Positions 50,900-59,428 of a stretch of DNA of 64,000 nucleotides are shown here, one piece after another. The notes beneath the pieces are model-generated. The model had not been told where the DNA came from. It ran no database searches and saw only the letters and a program-made list of their open reading frames with translations. The first letter of the stretch is position 1. Each line of letters starts with the position of its first letter. This stretch comes from Hymenobacter nivis (GTDB lineage Bacteria; Bacteroidota; Bacteroidia; Cytophagales; Hymenobacteraceae), in assembly GCF_003149515.1 (NCBI RefSeq), contig NZ_CP029145.1, positions 4,092,001 through 4,156,000 on the forward strand. Reading direction: 5' to 3'. A program made the translations under genes and the position numbers.

Positions 50900-52048
50900 T
50901 TAATTTTTGCCCAAATAATTGGCAATGAGCTGCGGCTTGGGCAGCGCTTCGATTTCGGCCGGCGAGTAGGCCCGCAGGCCCGTATCGGCTAGGGCCGTGG
51001 CCGGCAGGGCCCCCGCCAGCCACACGGTGTGGAAGCGCGCTTCCAGCTTCTGGTGGCTCAGCACGTGCTTGAGTAGGGGCGGGGGCCCCGGCTCGGCCGC
51101 GAGGCGGGTATCGAGCCGGCCGCCCAGGGCCTCCACGTGGCGCAGCACCTCGGCCGCACCCAGCTTCAACCCCGCGGTTTCGACTACCGCAAAGTCGTAC
51201 AGGCCCTGCCAAATATCTTTTGCGCCGCGCTTTTTCAGGTACATAGCCTCGCCGTGGCGCAGCACCAAGTAGTGCAGGTAGCGCACACGCGCCGCCTTGG
51301 CCTTGCTCTTCACCGGCAGCAGCGCTACCTGCCCGTGCTGAAACGCCCAGCAGCTGTGTTGCAGCGGGCAAAACAGGCAGTCGGGCCGCGCCGGGGTGCA
51401 TTGCAGGGCCCCAAACTCCATGATGGCCTGGTTGAAATCGGCGGGCGTACTGGCCGGAATGTGCTGGTCGGCCAGGGCCTGGAATTCCTTGCGCGAGGCC
51501 GGCGCGGCAATGTCGGAATGTAGGCCGAAAATGCGCGCCAGCACCCGGTACACGTTGCCGTCGAGCACGGCCACCGCCTCGCCGAAGGCAAACGAGGCAA
51601 TGGCCGCCGCCGTGTAGGGCCCCACGCCGCGTAGCTTCAGCAGGCCGGCGTAGGTGGTCGGGAACAGGCCATCGTATTCCTGCACCACTTGCTGAGCCGT
51701 GTGGTGCATGTTGCGGGCCCGGGAGTAGTAGCCCAGGCCCTGCCACAAGCGCAGCACTTCCTGCTCGGGGGCCCTGGCTAGGGCCTGCACCGTGGGGTAG
51801 GCGGCCAAAAAGGCTTCGTAGTAGGGGAGGCCCTGCGCCACGCGGGTTTGCTGGAGAATAACTTCGGACAGCCAGATGGCGTATGGATCGCGGGTGCGCC
51901 GCCAGGGCAAGTCGCGGTGGTGGCGGGGGTACCAGGCCAGCAGCGCGGCGGCCAATACGGAAGGTTGGCGGGTGAGATTAGCCAAGATTTTGAGGACGAA
52001 TAAATTGGGCCGGGGCCCCGATTGCAATGGATGGTTGGTAAAAACCAA
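50900..52048 (-). CDS. mutY: A/G-specific adenine glycosylase MutY
   Basis: A 382-residue base-excision glycosylase that removes adenine opposite 8-oxoG. The N-terminal domain has YAIWLSEVILQQTRV (catalytic Glu62) and the HhH segment LRGVGPYTAAAIASFAFGE. The 4Fe-4S loop is C-x6-C-x2-C-x5-C (CTPARPDCLFCPLQHSC). A C-terminal MutT-like domain follows. ATG 52048 is the only ATG; a TTG nearer ILANLTRQ is possible. The 5' end overlaps the HU promoter on the other strand. Confidence 0.93.
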   Translation of the reverse strand: MVFTNHPLQSGPRPNLFVLKILANLTRQPSVLAAALLAWYPRHHRDLPWRRTRDPYAIWLSEVILQQTRVAQGLPYYEAFLAAYPTVQALARAPEQEVLRLWQGLGYYSRARNMHHTAQQVVQEYDGLFPTTYAGLLKLRGVGPYTAAAIASFAFGEAVAVLDGNVYRVLARIFGLHSDIAAPASRKEFQALADQHIPASTPADFNQAIMEFGALQCTPARPDCLFCPLQHSCWAFQHGQVALLPVKSKAKAARVRYLHYLVLRHGEAMYLKKRGAKDIWQGLYDFAVVETAGLKLGAAEVLRHVEALGGRLDTRLAAEPGPPPLLKHVLSHQKLEARFHTVWLAGALPATALADTGLRAYSPAEIEALPKPQLIANYLGKN

Positions 52049-52065
52049 AAAAGAAGCTACCTTTG
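52035..52065 (+). promoter_or_regulatory. HU gene promoter
   Basis: TTG (52035-52037), 20 bases, then TACCTTTG (52058-52065): a textbook Bacteroidota promoter. The transcript would have about 100 bases of leader before GTG 52173. It overlaps the 5' end of mutY on the opposite strand. Confidence 0.7.
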
Positions 52066-52172
52066 TGGCCCGATTTCATAAGCGAATCGCCTACCGGGCA
52101 AGGGCTTACGCGGAGAGCGGGAATTTTTATTGCCCAGATTCTTATTTTTTTTACCCTAAGTACCTAACCAAC

Positions 52173-52481
52173 GTGACCAAAGCAGAGGTAATCGCCGAAA
52201 TTTCGCAGAAAACCGGCATCGAGAAAGCAGATGTATTGATGACTGTAGAAGCCTTCTTCAAAGTGGTGAAGGATTCGATGACCGAGGGCAACAACATCTA
52301 CGTGCGCGGCTTCGGTTCTTTCGTTAACAAGAAGCGCGCCCGTAAAGTGGCCCGCAATATTTCGAAAAACACGTCGCTCATCATTGAGGAGCACTACATC
52401 CCGAGCTTCAAGCCGTCGAAAACCTTCGTGGCTAAAATTAAAAATAGCAAGAAAGTAAAAGCCACGGCTGCCAAAGCTTAG
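52173..52481 (+). CDS. HU/IHF-family DNA-binding protein
   Basis: A 102-residue nucleoid protein. TKAEVIAEISQKTGIEKADV and VEAFFKVVKDSMTEGNNIYV are the helical body, and GFGSFVNKKRARKVARNISK is the DNA-binding arm. The basic tail KIKNSKKVKATAAKA extends past the usual 90 residues. GTG 52173 is the start; the long frame before it is antisense to mutY. Confidence 0.93.
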   Translation: MTKAEVIAEISQKTGIEKADVLMTVEAFFKVVKDSMTEGNNIYVRGFGSFVNKKRARKVARNISKNTSLIIEEHYIPSFKPSKTFVAKIKNSKKVKATAAKA

Positions 52482-52567
52482 GCTTCAGTTGTTGATCACT
52501 AGCTAATTACCGGCTGTGCCGCCGGTGTCTTTCCACAACTGGGAAGCCCGGCGGCCGGCTATTTTCT

Positions 52568-53506
52568 ATGGCTACCACCGCCTCCCGTCCCGCTGCTCAC
52601 CAAGTATTGGTCCTAGTCCTCGCTTTGGCGTTGATTGGTGGCTTATTTGTGCTTCCCAAAGGCATTGTGAAGCCCAAGGAAGGGAAGGCGGAACTGACCC
52701 AAGATGCGGCCCGCACGGCCAACCGCGACGGTGGCGGCCCGGCCACCAACGGCTCCAAAGCCGATGCGTCGTCGGGCCCCGTATCGGCCGAGGCCGGGCC
52801 TACCACCTCCCCGGAAGGCCCCACGGCCGCCGCCCCCCACACCGCGGCCACCCCGGTGCAGCGCCAGGAGCTGAACCGTTTGCTGGGCCAATTTACCAAA
52901 GCCGGCACCTCAGCCCAAAAAGCTGAGGCCGCCACGCTACTGGCCCGCCGCTACGAGAACGTGCAGCGCTTCGACAGCGCGGGCTATTACTACGAGCAGG
53001 TGGCGGCGGCGCAGCCGGGGCCCCAGGCGTTGCAGCAGGCGGCCGATGCTTATTTTCAGGCGTTTAGCTTTGCTTCGTCGGATGAGCGCATCAAGCTGCT
53101 CGGCGGCAAGGCCCGTGATTTGTACACCAAAGTATTGGCCAAGAGTCCTGACAACCTCGACGCCAAGACCAACCTGGGCATGACATACATGGCCTCCGAC
53201 AACCCCGTGAAGGGCGTGACGCTGCTACGCGAGGTGTTGGCTGCCGACCCCAAAAACGAAAGAGCGCTGTACGACTTGGGCATCTTGGCCGTGCAAAGCA
53301 ACCAGTACGACAAAGCCGTGGAGCGCTTCCAGCAGTTGGTGAAAGTGAATCCCAAAAATGTGAATGCCCAGTTTTACCTGGGCGTGACCTCGGCCCGGAC
53401 GGGGGCCAAAGAACAGGCCCGCGCCGCCTTCCTGACGGCTAAAAGCCTCAGTGCCGACCCGGCTCTGGCTGCATCGGTCGAGGAAGAGCTGGCTAAATTG
53501 AAATAA
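52568..53506 (+). CDS. Membrane-anchored TPR protein
   Basis: A 312-residue protein with an N-terminal helix (LVLVLALALIGGLFVLP), a Pro/Ala/Gly-rich linker (about 40-105), and tetratricopeptide units from about residue 110, such as DNLDAKTNLGMTYMASDNPV and NERALYDLGILAVQSNQYDK. It is probably anchored in the inner membrane with the TPR domain in the periplasm. HU lies upstream and the 29-residue basic protein downstream. The partner is unknown. Confidence 0.8.
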   Translation: MATTASRPAAHQVLVLVLALALIGGLFVLPKGIVKPKEGKAELTQDAARTANRDGGGPATNGSKADASSGPVSAEAGPTTSPEGPTAAAPHTAATPVQRQELNRLLGQFTKAGTSAQKAEAATLLARRYENVQRFDSAGYYYEQVAAAQPGPQALQQAADAYFQAFSFASSDERIKLLGGKARDLYTKVLAKSPDNLDAKTNLGMTYMASDNPVKGVTLLREVLAADPKNERALYDLGILAVQSNQYDKAVERFQQLVKVNPKNVNAQFYLGVTSARTGAKEQARAAFLTAKSLSADPALAASVEEELAKLK

Positions 53507-53540
53507 CTACCCTAATCCTAATAACCTAACCCACAAGCAT

Positions 53541-53630
53541 ATGCCCTGCGGTAAAAAACGTAAACGCCATAAAATTGCCACCCACAAGCGCAAGAAGCGC
53601 CTGCGCAAGAATCGCCACAAGAAGAAGTAA
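53541..53630 (+). CDS. 29-residue basic protein (AURKAIP1/COX24-like, DUF1713)
   Basis: An ORF from ATG 53541 to TAA 53628-53630. Lys, Arg and His make up 20 of 29 residues: MPCGKKRKRHKIATHKRKKR, then LRKNRHKKK. This matches the short AURKAIP1/COX24-type (mS38-like) ribosome-associated proteins that I recall lying directly before RNase G in other Bacteroidota, and the mycobacterial bS22. The ribosomal role is inferred. The gap to the RNase G start is 211 bases and holds a hairpin. Confidence 0.75.
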   Translation: MPCGKKRKRHKIATHKRKKRLRKNRHKKK

Positions 53631-53744
53631 GCCGCCCCTCGGGGTGCTTTGGTAGTTGGTGGTTTCTACCCGAAATCTGCCGGCTACCCATCTCTCACAG
53701 TAGCCTCCCGGATGCGGCGGGTGTTTGCTTTTCCCGTGGCTCGC

Positions 53745-53779
53745 GAGGGAAGTCAGAACTTTTGGTTCTGGCTTCCCTC
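53745..53779 (+). promoter_or_regulatory. Hairpin in the RNase G leader
   Basis: Arms GAGGGAAGTCAGAAC (53745-53759) and GTTCTGGCTTCCCTC (53765-53779), 15 pairs with one G-U, loop TTTTG. No U-tract follows, so it is not an ordinary terminator. It is 62 bases before the TTG start of rng. It could be an RNase target site or a control element. Confidence 0.45.
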
Positions 53780-53841
53780 TTGCTGGTTCTGGGGTATCGC
53801 TATATATCCGTCCATTGGAGCTACTTTAACCAAACAAGACA

Positions 53842-55449
53842 TTGAGTAATGAATTAGTAATTAATTCTACTCAGGAAGGCGAACGGATTGCGCTGTTGCA
53901 GGATAAGCGGCTCATTGAGTACCACTTCGACCGCAACGACACCAATTATTCGGTGGGCGATATCTTCCTGGGCACGGTGAAAAAGGTGATGCCCGGCCTC
54001 AACGCGGCTTTCGTGGACATTGGCTACGAAAAGGACGCGTTTCTGCACTATGGCGACTTGGGCGAGCAATACCCCTCGTTCACAAAGTGGGCGCGGACCG
54101 TGCAAAGCGGCCGGACCGCCGCTGCCAGTCTCGATCAGTTCACGTTTGAGCCGCCCCTCGAAAAAGTGGGCAAGGCCGATAGTGTGTTCAAAAAAGGCCA
54201 GCAAATTGTGGTGCAGGTCATCAAGGAGCCCATCTCCACGAAGGGGCCCCGGGTGAGCACCGACATTTCGATGGCGGGCCGTTACCTCGTGCTGATGCCG
54301 TTTTCGAACACGATCAGCGTGAGCAAGAAAATTGTGAGCAAAGCGGAGCGCGACCGGCTCAAGCGCCTCATCGCTAGCATTAAGCCCGAAAATTTTGGCG
54401 TCATCATCCGCACCGTGGCGGAAGGGCGCGATGTGGCCGAGCTGGATAAGGACATGCAGGACATGGTGGGCAAGTGGGAGCAGCTTTACACCACGCTGCG
54501 CACCGCTAAGCCCAATGACAAGGTGCTGGGCGAGCTGGGTCGTACGTCGTCGATGCTGCGCGATATGCTCAACGAGTCGTTCGACAGCATTTTGGTCGAT
54601 GCCCCGGCCATGTACGAGGAGATGCGCGACTACTTGCAGAAGATTGCGCCCGATAAGCTCGGGTTGCTGAAGCTGCACAACACTAAGGTCAAGATTTTTG
54701 AGCAAACGGGCATTGAGAAGCAGCTTAAAACGCTGTTTGGCAAGACTGTAACCGTGCCCGGTGGCGGCTACCTCGTTATCGAGCATACCGAAGCCCTGCA
54801 CGTCATCGACGTGAACTCGGGCAGCAAAAGCAACCAGGAGAACGATCAGGAAGCTACGGCTTTGATGATTAACCTGCTGGCGGCCAAGGAAGTAGCGCGG
54901 CAGCTGCGCCTGCGTGACATGGGCGGAATTATTGTAGTAGACTTCATTGACATGCGCGCCGCCGAAAGCCGCAAAAAGGTGGAAGATGCCGTGCGCGACG
55001 TGATGAAAGCCGACAAGGCCAAGTTCACGGTACTGCCCTTGACCAAGTTCGGGCTGCTGCAAATCACGCGGCAGCGCGTGCGGCCGGCTGAAACCATTAT
55101 AACCGGCGAGGTGTGCCCCACCTGCGGCGGTACGGGCCGTATTTCGGCCTCCATCCAGGTAACGGATGATATCGACAACAGCATCGACGACTTGCTGGTG
55201 GCCCAGAACCAGTCGGGCCTCACGCTGTCGGTGCACCCCTTCTTGTACGCCTATTATACCAAAGGCTTGGTTTCGCGCCAGATGAAGTGGTATCTGAAAT
55301 ACTACAAGTGGGTGAAATTGGTGAAAGACAGTAGCCTGGGCCTCACCGATTACCGGATTGAGGACGAGCGCGGTGAGGAAATCCAGCTTCGCTCAATGGC
55401 CGCGGCCATGAGCAAGGTGCAAGACCGGGAAATTGAATTTACCGACTAG
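53842..55449 (+). CDS. rng: Ribonuclease G/E
   Basis: A 535-residue endoribonuclease. The N-terminal S1 domain includes GDIFLGTVKKVMPGLNAAFV. The catalytic core has IDVNSGSKSN with the metal-binding Asp, and the Zn-link CPTCGGTGRI. The length is the RNase G type; the RNase E scaffold tail is absent. The start is TTG 53842 (SNELVINSTQEGERIALLQD), in line with homologues; no in-frame ATG exists nearby. Confidence 0.93.
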   Translation: MSNELVINSTQEGERIALLQDKRLIEYHFDRNDTNYSVGDIFLGTVKKVMPGLNAAFVDIGYEKDAFLHYGDLGEQYPSFTKWARTVQSGRTAAASLDQFTFEPPLEKVGKADSVFKKGQQIVVQVIKEPISTKGPRVSTDISMAGRYLVLMPFSNTISVSKKIVSKAERDRLKRLIASIKPENFGVIIRTVAEGRDVAELDKDMQDMVGKWEQLYTTLRTAKPNDKVLGELGRTSSMLRDMLNESFDSILVDAPAMYEEMRDYLQKIAPDKLGLLKLHNTKVKIFEQTGIEKQLKTLFGKTVTVPGGGYLVIEHTEALHVIDVNSGSKSNQENDQEATALMINLLAAKEVARQLRLRDMGGIIVVDFIDMRAAESRKKVEDAVRDVMKADKAKFTVLPLTKFGLLQITRQRVRPAETIITGEVCPTCGGTGRISASIQVTDDIDNSIDDLLVAQNQSGLTLSVHPFLYAYYTKGLVSRQMKWYLKYYKWVKLVKDSSLGLTDYRIEDERGEEIQLRSMAAAMSKVQDREIEFTD

Positions 55450-55479
55450 GGCCGCAGATTTCGCTGATTCGTCTATCAA

Positions 55480-55516
55480 AAAAAGCCCCGGCTGCATTTG
55501 CAGCCGGGGCTTTTTG
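55480..55516. terminator. Terminator after rng
   Basis: AAAAAGCCCCGGCTG (55480-55494) pairs with CAGCCGGGGCTTTTT (55501-55515), with a 6-base loop and runs on both sides, so it can act in either direction. Convergent neighbour at 55576. Confidence 0.85.
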
Positions 55517-55529
55517 ACGGGCGTTCTTC

Positions 55530-55575
55530 AGCTTAAAAAATCAGTAAAATCACGGTTAATCAGAAGAATCAGTGT
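55530..55575. repeat. Intergenic word repeat (AATCAG/CTGATT)
   Basis: AAATCAGTAAAATCACGGTT and AATCAGAAGAATCAGTG repeat the word AATCA. A related CTGATT text lies at about 55462-55470, on the other side of the terminator. See the finding on word-built hairpins. Confidence 0.4.
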
Positions 55576-56274
55576 TTAGAATTTCATGCCTAAATCCAGG
55601 GCGAACACGTTGTTTTTGATCGTAACGTCGCTGAAGTCTCGAGTTTTTTCGAAGTAATGGTCAAGGTTGACCAGGCCGCGGTGGTAGCTCAGGCCCGCTA
55701 GCAACTTGGTGCTGTGGCCCAACTGGTACTCTACCCCGGCTCCTAATAGGGCGTTGAGGTCGAGGGCGAAGACGTGCTCCGAAGCCTTGGTTTCGTTGTT
55801 ATTATCGTACGGATCTTGGTAGAATTTTTCGTTGTTGACGCGGGTGGCGATGGGAACGGCTAATGAGCCACCAAGTTGAAAATATAGCCGGGTAGCGGGT
55901 GCCAACTCATTAGTAAAGAGCTTGAGTGTGACGGGAAGCTCAAGGTATTGGGTCGCAATTTTCTGGTTGACCCGGACTGGCGTGGTGCCCACCACACCGC
56001 CGACCGTGGCGTGGTCGGTATACGAAACTGTGCCGCCCTTTCCCATTAGCGCCAGGCCGGTGCCAAACGCATAGTTTTCGCCGAAGAAATAATCCACAAT
56101 CAGGGCCCCGCCGAAGCTGAACTTGCTGCTTTCGTTGGTGAAGGCGGTGGACGATGGCGATTCAGCTCGCAAATAGGTGATGGAAGGGGATATCTTGACC
56201 CCGATTTCGACTTGGGCGGAGGCTGCCGTAGCGCTAGCCGTGATGACTGATAACACGAGGAATAATTTCTTCAT
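55576..56274 (-). CDS. Outer-membrane beta-barrel protein (PorT-like)
   Basis: A 232-residue exported protein. Signal peptide KLFLVLSVITASATAASA is followed by VEIGVKISPSITYLRAESPS and further beta strands, with LELPVTLKLFTNELAP as the typical PorT-type segment, and FALDLGMKF at the end, terminating in Phe. ATG 56274 is used because the longer frame reads across the divergent promoter. No specific function is inferred. Confidence 0.75.
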   Translation of the reverse strand: MKKLFLVLSVITASATAASAQVEIGVKISPSITYLRAESPSSTAFTNESSKFSFGGALIVDYFFGENYAFGTGLALMGKGGTVSYTDHATVGGVVGTTPVRVNQKIATQYLELPVTLKLFTNELAPATRLYFQLGGSLAVPIATRVNNEKFYQDPYDNNNETKASEHVFALDLNALLGAGVEYQLGHSTKLLAGLSYHRGLVNLDHYFEKTRDFSDVTIKNNVFALDLGMKF

Positions 56275-56340
56275 AAGCTGGGAAGTAAAAGAATGCGGGA
56301 ATGATTGTGGGCCCGGGCCATTGTTGTGGCTATTTTTACA

Positions 56341-56348
56341 CAAAAGTA
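56341..56348 (-). promoter_or_regulatory. Candidate -7 box of the PorT-like gene
   Basis: TACTTTTG on the minus strand, a perfect TAnnTTTG, 66 bases before the ATG at 56274. TATTTTTA on the plus strand at 56331-56338 may serve gldB. Confidence 0.5.
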
Positions 56349-56355
56349 GAAACGC

Positions 56356-57381
56356 GTGGATAAGAAAAGAATTGCCAAACGAGGGCTCTGGCCTATTGTG
56401 CTGGCCGCTGGGCTGGCCTTGACGGGCTGCGGCCAGAGCCAACCCGCTGGTTGCCGACCCGATGCCGCCGCCGATGCCCCTATGCCCGCCGTACAAGTGC
56501 AACGGCTGGAAGCTGCGTTTTTTAAAATTCAGGGCCCCGGCGGCGCGATGGCGTTTATGAACGCGCACCCGGCGTTTGCGCGCTTTTACTTGCAGCGGCG
56601 CACGGCTACTGATACCACCGGGACTACTGCTTTGGCCCGCCTCGCGGCCGAGCCACACCTGCGCGAATTGGCCCAGCAAACGGCCACCGCCTTTCCAGAT
56701 AGTGCTGCTTTGGGCCGCGACCTGGGGGCCCTGTTTGGACGGGTGAAGTATTACTTTCCGGGGTTTCAGGCCCCGCGTGCAGCCACGTTTGTAAGTGGGT
56801 TTGAGGGCAAGGATATCTTTGTAAACGACAGTTTGCTGGTGCTGAGCCTCGACTGGTTTGCGGGGCCCCAGGCCAAGTTCCGGCCGGTAGAAATGCCCAA
56901 GTACATCTTGCGCAACTATACGCCAGCCAACTTGATGCCATCCCTTGCGCTGCGTGTGGCTACTAAGTATAATCGCCACGAGCTGACCGCCAACACCATG
57001 CTCGACGCCATGGTGAGCGGCGGCAAAGCCCTGTATTTTGCTGGCCGCGTACTGCCCTGCACGCCCGATTCGCTGTTATTGGGCTTTACCGGGAAGGAAG
57101 TAGTGGGCGTGACTGCCAATGAGGGTAAGATATGGGCTCACTTTCTGGAGCAAAACCTGCTGTACAACACCACGCCTTTCACCATCCAGAAGTATGTGGG
57201 CGAGCGGCCCAACGTGCCCGAGATTGACGCTACCTGCCCCGGCCGGGTGGGCCAGTGGGTAGGCCTGCAGATTGTGCGCAAATACATGAACGACCATCCC
57301 AACGTGACCCTGGCCCAACTCATGGCCGAGCGCAGCGCGCAGAAGCTGCTAAATGAATCGCACTACCGGCCCAAACGGTAA
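56356..57381 (+). CDS. gldB: Gliding motility lipoprotein GldB
   Basis: A 341-residue lipoprotein starting at GTG 56356. The lipobox is ALTGC (residues 21-25). The body has the GldB landmarks VKYYFPGFQAP, MPKYILRNYTPANLMPSLAL, and the C-terminal IWAHFLEQNLLYNTTPFTIQ followed by PGRVGQWVGLQIVRKYMNDH. GldB is essential for gliding and T9SS in related bacteria. It faces the PorT-like gene across an 81-base divergent region. Confidence 0.9.
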   Translation: MDKKRIAKRGLWPIVLAAGLALTGCGQSQPAGCRPDAAADAPMPAVQVQRLEAAFFKIQGPGGAMAFMNAHPAFARFYLQRRTATDTTGTTALARLAAEPHLRELAQQTATAFPDSAALGRDLGALFGRVKYYFPGFQAPRAATFVSGFEGKDIFVNDSLLVLSLDWFAGPQAKFRPVEMPKYILRNYTPANLMPSLALRVATKYNRHELTANTMLDAMVSGGKALYFAGRVLPCTPDSLLLGFTGKEVVGVTANEGKIWAHFLEQNLLYNTTPFTIQKYVGERPNVPEIDATCPGRVGQWVGLQIVRKYMNDHPNVTLAQLMAERSAQKLLNESHYRPKR

Positions 57382-57384
57382 TAA

Positions 57385-57480
57385 GCAAGCAGTAACGAGC
57401 AAGTGGGCGAATGAGCGAATAGATGCCATATACACGGCCTGTTGCTCATTCACGCAGCCACTCATTCGCCCACTTATCCA
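57385..57480. repeat. Intergenic word hairpin (AAGTGGGCGAATGAG)
   Basis: AAGTGGGCGAATGAG (57401-57415) pairs with CTCATTCGCCCACTT (57461-57475), and related words (GAGCGAATAG, GCTCATTCAC) surround both arms. It fills the gap between gldB and the glycosyltransferase. Confidence 0.6.
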
Positions 57481-57488
57481 TTGATTTC

Positions 57489-58691
57489 GTGCACATTGCC
57501 GTCTTCAGCCAGTACCACACCAACCCCGATTGCCCGGCCACTAGCCGGCACTACGCGCTGCTGGCCCACATTGCCCAGGCGCACCGGGTAACGCTGCTGA
57601 CCACGCCCACCTGGCGCGGGCAACGGCTGACGCACGAGTTTCCGTGGGTGCCGGCCGGGGTGGAAATCTGCGAAGCCAGCATCCCGTACGACAACAAAAT
57701 GGGCCCCGCGCGCCGGGCTCTGGCGTTTGCGCAGTACGCGGCATGGGCCGTGCGGGCAGGGCTGCGCATGGAAAAGCCCGACGTTATCTGGGGCATCAGC
57801 ACGCCCCTGACGGCGGCCTGGGCGGCGGCGCAGGTGGCGCGCTGGCGGGGGGTGCCGTGGGTGTTTGAGGTACAGGATTTGTGGCCGGCGTTTCCGGTGG
57901 CGATGGGAGCCGTGCCCACGGCCCTGGCCCGGCAGCAGCTGTTTGCGCTGGAGAAGCGCTTGTACCACAGTGCTCAGCACATTCTGCCGCTCTCGCCCGA
58001 CATGGCGCGCTACGTGATGGACCGGGGCGTGGCCGCCGAGAAAGTCACCACCGTGCTCAATGGCACTGACCTGGACCTCGCGGCCCGGGCCACGCTGGTG
58101 GCCGTGGCGGCGCTACAGCGGGCGCAGGGTTTGGAGGATAAAAAAGTAGTGCTTTACGCCGGCACCTTCGGCCGGGCTAATGACATTCCGACGCTGATAG
58201 CTGCCGCGGAAACGTTGGTGGCGGCCGACCCTGATGCGGTGTGGCTATTCCTGGGCCACGGCTACTATGAGCCGCTGGTGGCGGCGGCGGCGGCGCGCTG
58301 GCCGGGGCGCATCCGGCTGGTGGGCGGGCAGCCGCGCCACGCGGTGTTCGCCTGGTTCGGGCTGGCCGATGTGGCAGTGGTGTCGTTCCTGAACTTGCCA
58401 GTGCTCGATGCTAACTCGCCCGCCAAGCTCTACGATGCGCTGGCGGTGGGCACGCCGGTGGTCGTCACTAACCAAGGCTGGACCAAAATGCTGGTCGAAA
58501 CCCACGGCTGCGGGTGGTACGCTCCGGCCGGCAATGCCCCACAGCTGGCCGCTCGCTTGCGCGAGCTATTGGCCCAGCCCGCGCAGCTGCAAGCGGCTGG
58601 CCAGCGTGGCAGAATCCTGGCCATTAAAGAGTTCAACCGGCAACAACTGGCCGCGGTAGTGCAGCGGGTACTGGAGAATGCGGTGGCCTAA
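57489..58691 (+). CDS. Glycosyltransferase family 4
   Basis: A 400-residue GT-B-fold transferase. The N-terminal part has HTNPDCPATSRHYALLAHIA, and WVFEVQDLWPAFPVAMGAVP links to the acceptor side. VLYAGTFGRANDIPTLIAAA and the nucleotide-binding SPAKLYDALAVGTPVVVTNQ lie in the C-terminal domain. It is of the WbuB type. The sugar donor is unknown. GTG 57489 (HIAVFSQYHTN) is preferred over the extension through the hairpin. Its last 4 bases overlap nth. Confidence 0.88.
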   Translation: MHIAVFSQYHTNPDCPATSRHYALLAHIAQAHRVTLLTTPTWRGQRLTHEFPWVPAGVEICEASIPYDNKMGPARRALAFAQYAAWAVRAGLRMEKPDVIWGISTPLTAAWAAAQVARWRGVPWVFEVQDLWPAFPVAMGAVPTALARQQLFALEKRLYHSAQHILPLSPDMARYVMDRGVAAEKVTTVLNGTDLDLAARATLVAVAALQRAQGLEDKKVVLYAGTFGRANDIPTLIAAAETLVAADPDAVWLFLGHGYYEPLVAAAAARWPGRIRLVGGQPRHAVFAWFGLADVAVVSFLNLPVLDANSPAKLYDALAVGTPVVVTNQGWTKMLVETHGCGWYAPAGNAPQLAARLRELLAQPAQLQAAGQRGRILAIKEFNRQQLAAVVQRVLENAVA

Positions 58692-59428
58692 TGGCCCGCT
58701 GCCGGGGCCCCAGGTGCAGCTTTGTGGACTTGCTTGGCGCCGGACTTGGGCTCTGCCGCCTTGGCTGGGACGAGGCCAGCCAGCGGCGATATGTTCTTTT
58801 CGAAATACATACAGCTGGGCGCCAGCGGGCAGATGCCGCACTTGGGGCTGCGGGCCACGCAGGTGTAGCGGCCGTGCAGAATCAGCCAGTGGTGGGCCTT
58901 GGGGATGAGGGCCTGGGGGATATGGCGAACCAGGCCTTTCTCAACGGCCAGGGGCGTGGTGGCGGTTTTGGGCACCAGGCCCAGGCGGTGCGATACCCGA
59001 AATACGTGGGTATCAACGGCCATGGCGGGCTGGTTGTAGATGACGGACACCACCACGTTGGCCGTTTTGCGGCCCACGCCGGGCAGGCGCTGCAACTCGT
59101 CGAGCTGGCTGGGTACCTCGCCGCCGAAGTCTTCCGTTAGCATCCGGCCCAGCCCGGCGAGGTGCTTGGCCTTGTTGTTGGGGTACGAAACGCTGCGGAT
59201 GAAGGGAAAAACCTCGTCGGCCGTAGCGGCACCGAGGGCGGCGGGGGTGGGGAAGGCCGCCAGCAGCGCCGGCATCACCAGGTTCACGCGCTTGTCGGTG
59301 CACTGGGCGCTCAGCACCACGGCCACGATGAGCTCGTAGGGGTTGCGGTACACTAGCTCGGTTTCGGGGGCCGGGAAGTGGACAGCGAAGTAATCGAGGA
59401 AGAAACGAAACCGCTCGGGACGGGTCAT
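58688..59428 (-). CDS. nth: Endonuclease III
   Basis: A 246-residue bifunctional glycosylase/AP lyase for oxidised pyrimidines. The HhH motif LPGVGRKTANVVV holds the catalytic Lys121, and VDTHVFRV carries Asp139. The 4Fe-4S loop C-x6-C-x2-C-x5-C (CVARSPKCGICPLAPSC) is intact. It then has an unusual Ala/Pro/Lys-rich tail of about 30 residues. It overlaps the glycosyltransferase by 4 bases, tail to tail. Confidence 0.95.
   Translation of the reverse strand: MTRPERFRFFLDYFAVHFPAPETELVYRNPYELIVAVVLSAQCTDKRVNLVMPALLAAFPTPAALGAATADEVFPFIRSVSYPNNKAKHLAGLGRMLTEDFGGEVPSQLDELQRLPGVGRKTANVVVSVIYNQPAMAVDTHVFRVSHRLGLVPKTATTPLAVEKGLVRHIPQALIPKAHHWLILHGRYTCVARSPKCGICPLAPSCMYFEKNISPLAGLVPAKAAEPKSGAKQVHKAAPGAPAAGH

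Noticed and set aside
51876..52172. Upstream extension of the HU reading frame
   Set aside because: It is antisense to mutY, lies before the promoter, and the HU family start fits GTG 52173.
53649..53849. 66-residue plus-strand ORF before rng
   Set aside because: It spans the leader hairpin, overlaps the rng start and has no recognisable feature.
55576..56979. 467-residue reading of the PorT-like gene
   Set aside because: The N-terminal half is antisense to gldB; a signal peptide begins at 56274.
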